From: Ceratotherium simum simum
Lineage: Eukaryota > Chordata > Mammalia > Perissodactyla > Rhinocerotidae
NCBI RefSeq assembly: GCF_000283155.1
Contig: NW_004454180.1
Location: 17,373,210-17,437,209 of the forward strand
Length of the DNA stretch: 64,000 nucleotides
Direction of reading: 5' to 3'
This document shows positions 57,402-64,000 of this stretch, piece after piece; positions within the stretch are counted from its first letter, which is position 1; each line of letters begins with the position of its first letter. Below the pieces are notes generated by a model. It worked only from the letters and a program-made list of their open reading frames with translations. It was not told the origin of the DNA and did no database searches. The translations under genes and the position numbers were made by a program.

Positions 57402-58834
57402 AATGCTCATTCCATCGATTACCAGGGAGGCTGAACATTTAAAATGTGTTTATTGCTCTTGTGCTTTTCTTGTGAATTGGCTCTTTAGATTTCTTGCATG
57501 TTTTACTTTCTTTTTAATCTTATTCATTTTTGAAATTCTTTATAGGTATTCAATGGGAAACTTTTGTTTAGTGAATTATAAATATTTTTTTCCAGGCTAT
57601 CTTTTTATTTTTATGTTACTTTTTTATCAAACAGGAATATTAAAATTGAATGCAGTTAAATCAATCTTTTCCTTTATATTTTCTTTTCTTTCCTCATCTT
57701 TTTAATGAAATTCTACACTGCTCTGATGTTCGCCTATATTTTCTTGTGAGCAATTGAAAATCTTGCATGCCATTTTTCAGTTAGTATCCTTGTGGAAATT
57801 ATTTTTATATATTTTGATGGAATGTCAGTGGGGATCCATATGCACTTTTTTACATCTATAAACGTTGTTTACAAATAAACAATGTTTCTAGTACTCTTGT
57901 TTATTTGTAGGGTTACCACTTGCATTTGTCAAGTTTCCACATAGTTTTGTGGGTCTGTCTCTAGACTTTTTATTTTGTCTCAGGTCAATTTGTTATTTCC
58001 TAAGCCAAAATCTCACTGCACCAATTAATACAATAAGTCCTAATAACTAGCAAGACAAAGACACTCATATTCCTATATTTTTTCCCAAAGTTGTCTAGGA
58101 ACTTCCTAGATCTTTGTTCTTCCTTATCAACTTCAGAACCTGTCTTTTCTGTCCATGAAAGTCATCAGAACTTTGTGGACTTGGACTGAATTTATGGTTG
58201 AATTTTGGGGAAAATCAACTGCTAATAGTGAGTCTTTCTATCTTTGAATATGGTATATTTATTGCTCAAATGGTTTAGGTCTTCTGAAATGTCATTTAAT
58301 AAAGTTTTATAATTTTCTCTGTAGAGCTTTCTTGATATTTTACTTTTTTATTGCTATTGTAAATGGTAACTTCTTTTAAATTAAATTTCAGACAGTTGCT
58401 TATATATAGGAGTACATTCAATCATATTTACTGATTTTTGTATTCAGCCAATTTGTTAAAGTCTCCTTTAATTCTGATGTTATGTCTGCAGATTCTTTTG
58501 GCTTTTCTGTGTAGGTAACATTAGTATCTGTAACTAAACACAATTTTGTTTAATCCTCTCCAATTATTTTCGTTATTTTTCTTTTCTGGCTTGGATCTTA
58601 AATAAATTGAAGAGTTTAGTCCATTAACACTAATTGTGATTATTTTGATATTGGATGTTTCATTGTATGCCTATTTGTCTTGCTTTTTCTATTTCTTTCT
58701 GTTTTTCTTATGTTAAAAATCCTCTGAAATTATTTAATTTTTTAATTTTTCTTATTCCACTTTTCCTGTCTATCTGTTTGGAAGTTTTATGCTATGTTTC
58801 TATTCATTTAGTAGTTACTCTAAATGATGTCTTG

Positions 58835-58842
<8 letters not shown>
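57402..58842 (-). mobile_element. Old L1, ORF2 to 3' part, degraded
   Basis: Reversed L1 landmarks: ACATAGTTTTGTGGGTCTGT, CTTTGAATATGGTATATTTA, TTATTGCTATTGTAAATGGT and, nearer its 5' side, CCATTAACACTAATTGTGAT. No intact frame is present. Confidence 0.6.

Positions 58843-58865
<23 letters not shown>
58843..58865 (+). repeat. TG dinucleotide microsatellite
   Basis: About 11-12 perfect TG units end the L1 fragment. Confidence 0.9.
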
Positions 58866-58870
<5 letters not shown>

Positions 58871-59649
58871 CTAAGCTACTTCGTTCTTCATTCTGGGGAA
58901 GCTGTAACAATATGTGAGGCCCGGGTGTCATTTTATCCTTCGAGGACTGGCATTCACTTCTGCTGGTTCTATGGTGATATTACCTGCCGTGAGCCACTTC
59001 ACTTTCTCCACTGAAAGGTGTAGGACCCCAAAGCAGCTGATTCAGTCCTAAAACAGCTTGAGGAACGCCCTGTGGTTACAAAGTCTCAGAGGAGCTTGAT
59101 AATTGTCAAGGTGGTGATAGAGAAGGTTCATTGCCAGGCTACAGGTAATCTCTTCACTCACACTTCAAGCCCTTGGGGTCCCCAGCTTTCCCCTGTGTGC
59201 TCTCTCCTCTGCTCTTCTTCTTGCTTTCCATGGATGTGAAGCCATCAGTGTTGAAGCTCAAGGTCTCCAGGGCACTGCAGGTGCCCAGGTGACCTCCATC
59301 TTTGGAGTTCCCTTCCCAGGACTCCTTTCCCCCCATGCCACCCCCCAATACTCTCCCATCCCCTCCCCCATCCCCTCTTCTGCCTCTGCAAATTCCCTCT
59401 TCTGTGACAGCCCTGAAATTAATTTAAGAAAAATGTTTGTAAAATGTGCATTTCACCTCATATTTAGTTGCTTCGTTTTGAGGTTGGTTCATGGCAGCCT
59501 GCCATTCTGCTGGATTTGGGGAGTGACATAGATGATGACAAACAGCGAAGCTTGGGGCAGAAAGACATAGAGTTTACCAATTTTAATATCTGCTTCTTGG
59601 AAACCCTGGACACACTCTCCCATTTAAGGCAGTGTGTTGGATGTGTGGA
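58866..59649. other. Unrecognised DNA
   Basis: A C-rich stretch (CCCCCCAATACTCTCCCATC) lies at 59342-59361. No gene was identified. Confidence 0.35.
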
Positions 59650-59775
59650 GTGTGTCTGGAGCCAGACTATGCAGGCTCTGTCATAGCTTGACCACTTCCT
59701 AGCTGTGACCTTGGGCAAGCTTCTTCATGCCTGTCCCTCGGTTCTCTCATCTGTGTTAAAGGGACCAGACTTGTA
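59650..59775 (+). repeat. MIR SINE
   Basis: The forward MIR core is clear: GGAGCCAGACTATGCAGGCT, then ACTTCCTAGCTGTGACCTTG, GGCAAGCTTCTTCATGCC and TCATCTGTGTTAAAGGGAC. Confidence 0.75.
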
Positions 59776-59879
59776 ACAAGAAACAGAATGCTGTGTGAAT
59801 ATACTACAGTTTACTTTTTCCTTCTACCGATGACAACATGCACACTTATCCCAGATTTGGGCTTTTACAAAGAGTGCCT

Positions 59880-60260
59880 CTTAAAATGAGTAGAAACGTC
59901 ATCATACATGTCTTTTTGTGCACATATGTACACAGTTTTATTGGGTATATACCTAGGAGGTGAATTGCTGAGTCATGGGGTATGTTCACATTCGACTTGA
60001 GCTGACATTGCAAGATAGTTTTCTGAGGGTTTGTACCAATTTACATTCCCCACAAAAGTACCCAAGAACTCCCACACTCTGCATTTCACCAACAAATGGT
60101 ATTGTTAGACTCTTAGAGCTGTTCTGGTGGACATACAATGGTTAAATGTAATTTTTAGTCCCCTATTTACTGAGGAGATATGTTTCCCAGACATTTGGGT
60201 GGTCTCTATGCGAAGTGCTGGTTCAAGTCTCTTGCCCATTTTTCTCTTGAATTGGATATA
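59880..60260 (-). repeat. Old L1 3' region fragment
   Basis: Reversed L1 3' UTR blocks: TTGGGTATATACCTAGGAGG, TGAATTGCTGAGTCATGGGG, ACCAATTTACATTCCCCACA. Confidence 0.6.
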
Positions 60261-60319
60261 GTTTACTTCTTGATTTGCAAGGACACATTTATTCCACAAA
60301 GTAAAGTACAATTGTAATA

Positions 60320-60800
60320 TAATTTTTAAGGGCTCGATTGAAGTATGTTTGAGATACAATAAACTGAACAACTTTAACGTATACAATTTGCTAAGTTTGA
60401 TGCGTGTACAAACCTGTAAACCATCGCCATAATCAAGATAATCAACACAATCACCCCCCAAAGTCTCCTCAGACCTTTGTAATCCTTCCCTCCCACACTG
60501 TCCCATCTATTCCATACCCAGGCAACCACCAATCTGCCTTGTGTTGCTACAAATTAGTTTTGCCTTTTGTAGCATTTTATATAAACGGGATCATACAGTA
60601 TGTACTCATTTTTGGCTTGCTTCTTTCACTAAGCGTAATTATTCTAAGCATCATCCAATGAGCGGTGTTTGTCAACAAGCCATTCCTTCTTACTGCTGGG
60701 TAGTAGTCCCTTGTATGGGTATCCCACAATTTGTTCATCCCATCACCTGCTCACTTGGGTTACTTCCAGCTTTGGCTATCAGTTTTCTTCTCATTTGATT
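60320..60800 (-). repeat. Old L1 (L1ME-like) 3' region fragment
   Basis: Reversed blocks: GAGATACAATAAACTGAACA, CCATCGCCATAATCAAGATA, ATAAACGGGATCATACAGTA, CTTGTATGGGTATCCCACAA. The match to the known L1ME 3' UTR is good. Confidence 0.65.
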
Positions 60801-60839
60801 TAGGTATTTAGTGCTCCAAATTTCCCCTGCCTTAGTGGC

Positions 60840-61810
60840 ATTCTACCATGTTGAAATGTTGTGTTTCCATTTTCATTTGATTAAAAATGTTTTGTTATTT
60901 CCATTTTGATTTCTTCTTTGAGTCATGATTTTTTTTTCTTTTAGAAGTGTATTATTCAGTTTCTAAATATTTGGGAATTTTTTAGGTATCTTTCTCTTAT
61001 TGATTTTCCTTTTAATTCCATTGTGTTCAGATCACATAACTACGTATGTCTTGAAATATTTTAAATTTGTTGAGACTTTTTTTTTTTTTCTTTTTTGTGA
61101 GGGAGATCAGCCCTGAGCTAATATCCGTGCTAATCCTCCTCTTTTGGCTGAGGAAGACCAGCTCTGAGCTAACATCTATTGCCAATCTTCCTCCTTTGTT
61201 TCTTCCCCAAAGCCCCAGTAGATAGCTGTATGTCATAGTTGCACATCCTTCTAGTTGCTGTATGTGGGATGCGGCCTCAGCATGGCCGGAGAAGCGGTGC
61301 GTCGGTGTGCGCCCAGGATCCAAACCCGGGCCGCCAGTAGCGGAGCACGAGCACTTAACCGCTAAGCCACTGGGCCGGCCCTGTTGAGACTTTTTAATGA
61401 TCTGAACTATTTTTTCTTGCTAAACATTCTGTGTTTACTTGATTAGAATGTATTGTTTGAATGGAATGTTCTAGAAATTCAATTATATGAAGTTGGTTGA
61501 TAGTGTTGCTGCTGTCTTTCCTATGCTTATTGATTTTTCTGTCTAATTTTTCTATCAATTATTGATGGATGGGTGCTGAAATCTGACTATAATTGTGGAT
61601 TTGTCTATTCTCTTTAAGTCATATCAGTTCTTGTTCGTATATTTTGAAGCTCTCATTTTAGACACATAAATGTTTAGGATTGTTATAGCCTCTTAAAAAA
61701 TTGGCCCCCTTATCATTACGAAATGACTCTTCATCCGTGGTAATATTTTCGGTCTCAAATCTATTTTGATATTAATACGACCACTCTAACTTTCTTTGAA
61801 TTAATGTCAG
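60840..61810 (-). mobile_element. Old L1, endonuclease end of ORF2 and 5' side, interrupted by ERE
   Basis: Reversed ORF2 5' landmarks: TTCTTCTTTGAGTCATGATT, GAATGGAATGTTCTAGAAAT, AATCTATTTTGATATTAATA. The ERE at 61082-61381 sits inside and duplicated L1 bases flank it. Confidence 0.65.
61068..61395 (-). mobile_element. ERE SINE, long form, perfect 14-bp target duplication, in L1
   Basis: TGTTGAGACTTTTT occurs at 61068-61081 and 61382-61395. Between them is a reversed ERE with head CCACTGGGCCGGCCC and two tail modules. The L1 bases on its 3' side (61022-61076) are the ones also found behind the ERE at 48212. Confidence 0.95.
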
Positions 61811-61844
61811 CATGGTGTATATTTCCACAAAGGAGATATATACA

Positions 61845-61935
61845 TATAAAATCATAATTTAATTATATTTTATAATAATATACATAAAGTTACTGCAGGT
61901 TTATATATATGTATATAATTATAATTAAAGAATAA
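61845..61935 (+). repeat. AT-rich low-complexity stretch
   Basis: Runs such as TATATACATATAAAATCAT and TTATATATATGTATATAAT dominate. Confidence 0.8.
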
Positions 61936-62030
61936 CTACAGAGTGAAAATTTTTTAATTATTTTGATATCAAGCATGTTTTAGACTGATTTCAAATATGT
62001 GAATCTCAACTTTAATAAAAAGAAAATATT

Positions 62031-62226
62031 GGGCCTGACCCATGGCCTAGTGGTTAAGTTCTGTGCGCTCCACTTCAGTGGCCGGGGTTTGGTTCCTGGG
62101 CGCAGATATACAGCACTCGTTAGCCATGCTGTGGCGGTGACCCACATACAACATAGAGGAAGCTTGGCAACAGATGTTAGCTCAGGGCTAATCTTCTTAA
62201 GCAAAAACAAATAAACAAAAAAAAAT
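62031..62226 (+). mobile_element. ERE SINE, shortened and diverged
   Basis: The head is GGGCCTGACCCATGGCCTAG, followed by TTGGTTCCTGGGCGCAGA and TTAGCTCAGGGCTAATCTTC, with an A-rich tail. The body lacks a segment present in full copies. Confidence 0.85.
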
Positions 62227-64000
62227 TTTTAATTAGATAAATAAAAAGCAAATATTACTGGCTATTTCTGAAAAGTGTTTTCTCTTTTAACTGTTTTACA
62301 CACACACATACACATATATTTATTTTGACTTTTAAACTGAGGAAGATGCATAATTATCTCTCATAAAAATAATCAAGAAAGAAGGTAAAAGAAATTTAAA
62401 AGTGTGAAAAATGGCACTCCTGGGCTGGAGGGTCCCCATGACTGTCTCCTTTGTTCTGTTGTTTCACCATCAAAGGCCAGTTGCTGCCTGGTGCCTCTGG
62501 AAGGCAGTCAGGAGGACGTCTGAGAGATGCTGGTGAAGGTTATGATTTAACAAGACACAGTCTTGTTGCAGTCTACATCTGAAGCCTCTCGGAGGTCCTT
62601 GCACGTGCGGAGTGCAGCTTCTCCTCAGTAGAGACTCGCTGTCTGCTCCACTTGCTGCCTATCCAAGAGTGCTAGAACTTCTGAGAGGGGTCTAGGCCCA
62701 GCCCCCCCCCCCCACCCCGGGGAGAGCTCGTTCCTGACACAAGTTCTCTCATTTCTAAAGAACACACGTGGGAAGAGCTTTCACTTCAATGAAGACTCCT
62801 CTTCTAAGGACAGATTTCCTTTGGAGAATTCAGGAGGGCAGCTGCTGGAATTCTACTACAAGACTCTGCTCTACGCAAACAGGCATGGAGGACGGGAGCT
62901 CTAAATTACCTGAAAAAGCTATTTAAAGCCACAAAGAGAGAAATAAAAGTGTGTTTTTAATGAGATGGTTTTCCAACTCAGTTTAGCTCATCTCTTGAAC
63001 GCGTGTGGACCTGAAAACCGACACAGGCCCTCCTGATGGCTGAACTGACGTTGAGGGGCTGTGTCACAAGATCCTGTGTGAGCCCACAGTGCCCAGACTC
63101 ATGTTTTCAAAACAAATGCTTCTTTCTGCAGCAGTTTCTGTCTGCAGCCACATTTGGGTGGGTTTGGGGCTAGAGAGGAAAGGCAATCAGGGCCATCTTC
63201 TCAGAGGGTGCGCCCTTGGGCCGTGGAGAGAGGGTCTGGGTGGGATACCCAGGTTCTGCTGTGGCCACAGCCAGCTGTCGCTGCCATTGAGAGTGACAGA
63301 AGGGCCTGGGGTACAGAGAGGAAAGTGAGATGGGGGACTCCCAAACTTCTGGAGTGCAAGGTCAGTGTTGGGTCTCAGGTATGACCTGGGGAGCTGGGCC
63401 AGGAGACGTCAAGGCTAGGAAATGTGCTTCCCTCTGCGCTTGGGATCCTCTCCTGGTGCCTGCAGCCTGGCTCAGAGGGCCAGTGGGGAAGCACAGGAAC
63501 TTGCTGCAAGGTGTGGGAGTGGCCAAGTGGAAGGAACTCTCCCTGCTTCCCATGGTCTCCTAGATTCCCTGCACCAACAGCCATCTCAGCTCCTTCCACC
63601 CATCACCTCAACCTGCACCCAGCTAGAACCTGGGCCCCTTCAGACTATGATATGACTTCACCCCATTTGTTCACCTGTCGTGAACATAACTCTGTTTACT
63701 GGGCTTGGTAGATTTCGGTAGGCTCTCTGATCATATATATTTATTAATTTGTCTAGAATCTTCTTGTAGCATTAAGGGTTTATGTATAAAGGCAAGTTCA
63801 TGTATAGAGGGTGGGTGAGAAAGTTCTGTTTTTGAGAATATGGAGTCCTCTTTTCTACCAGGACAGCCTTGACAAATTAGAGAATTCTCACATATAAACA
63901 CCCACCATTGAGACACTCACTGTCTAACGTGCTTGGATCTGCTGATTCATTTATTCCTCATAAGAAGCTTGAGCAATTGTAATTTTGTTTGCATTTAAAA
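62227..64000. other. Unrecognised DNA
   Basis: A C-run lies at 62702-62712. No gene or firmly named repeat; the several frames at 63089-63711 overlap on both strands and match no known protein. Confidence 0.35.

Noticed and set aside
32000..64000. Exons of SYK or other neighbours of DIRAS2
   Set aside because: In human, SYK lies further away. I found no kinase or SH2 motifs in any frame of this half.
1..64000. CRISPR arrays, phage or bacterial defence systems
   Set aside because: The repeats are mammalian interspersed or tandem repeats. No spacer-repeat pattern or prokaryotic gene is present.

Overview
The window is nuclear DNA of a placental mammal, almost certainly a perissodactyl (horse family, less likely rhinoceros or tapir). 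The evidence is thirteen copies of the tRNA-derived SINE known as the equine repetitive element (ERE). They have a conserved head with pol III A and B boxes and a tail half ending in a block like TTAGCTCAGGGCTGATCTTC. Several are flanked by clear target-site duplications (TSDs). L1, L2, MIR, MER5-like DNA transposons and ERV/MaLR LTRs make up most of the rest. There are no bacterial-style operons, CRISPR arrays or phage genes.

Only one protein-coding gene can be supported: DIRAS2, a 199-residue Ras-family GTPase, on the minus strand. Its whole coding sequence is one uninterrupted block at 2954-3553. Upstream (rightwards) lies about 28 kb of repeat-rich sequence that fits intron 1. At 31.2-31.76 kb there is a CpG-rich region holding a 100-N assembly gap and a good minus-strand splice donor. 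This is where the DIRAS2 promoter and noncoding first exon are expected. Left of the coding sequence is the 3' UTR side, with two candidate poly(A) signals. The right half of the window (about 32-64 kb) lies upstream of the gene, and I see no further gene in it.

Layout: 1-2.95 kb, 3' UTR and downstream DNA; 2.95-3.59 kb, DIRAS2 coding exon; 3.6-31.3 kb, intron with L2 and MIR copies, an L1 at 6.9-10.3 kb, LTRs at 10.6 and 13.4 kb, a twin-primed (inverted) L1 at 16.1-17.6 kb, EREs and a cluster of L2; 31.2-31.8 kb, CpG island with gap; 32-39 kb, upstream DNA with MER5-like elements, L2, a MaLR-like LTR and a solo LTR with 4-bp duplications; 39.3-46 kb, a long L1 interrupted by an LTR and an ERE; 46.0-47.8 kb, the head of a second L1 containing an array of about 29 degenerate 30-bp units; 48-64 kb, further L1 fragments, EREs and stretches with no recognised feature.

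I found no convincing new gene system. The points most worth checking are the shared private 3' flank of two EREs 12.5 kb apart (a possible SINE-mediated transduction), the 30-bp periodic array that stays open in frame on both strands, the twin-primed L1, and the missing sequence in the middle of the DIRAS2 promoter.
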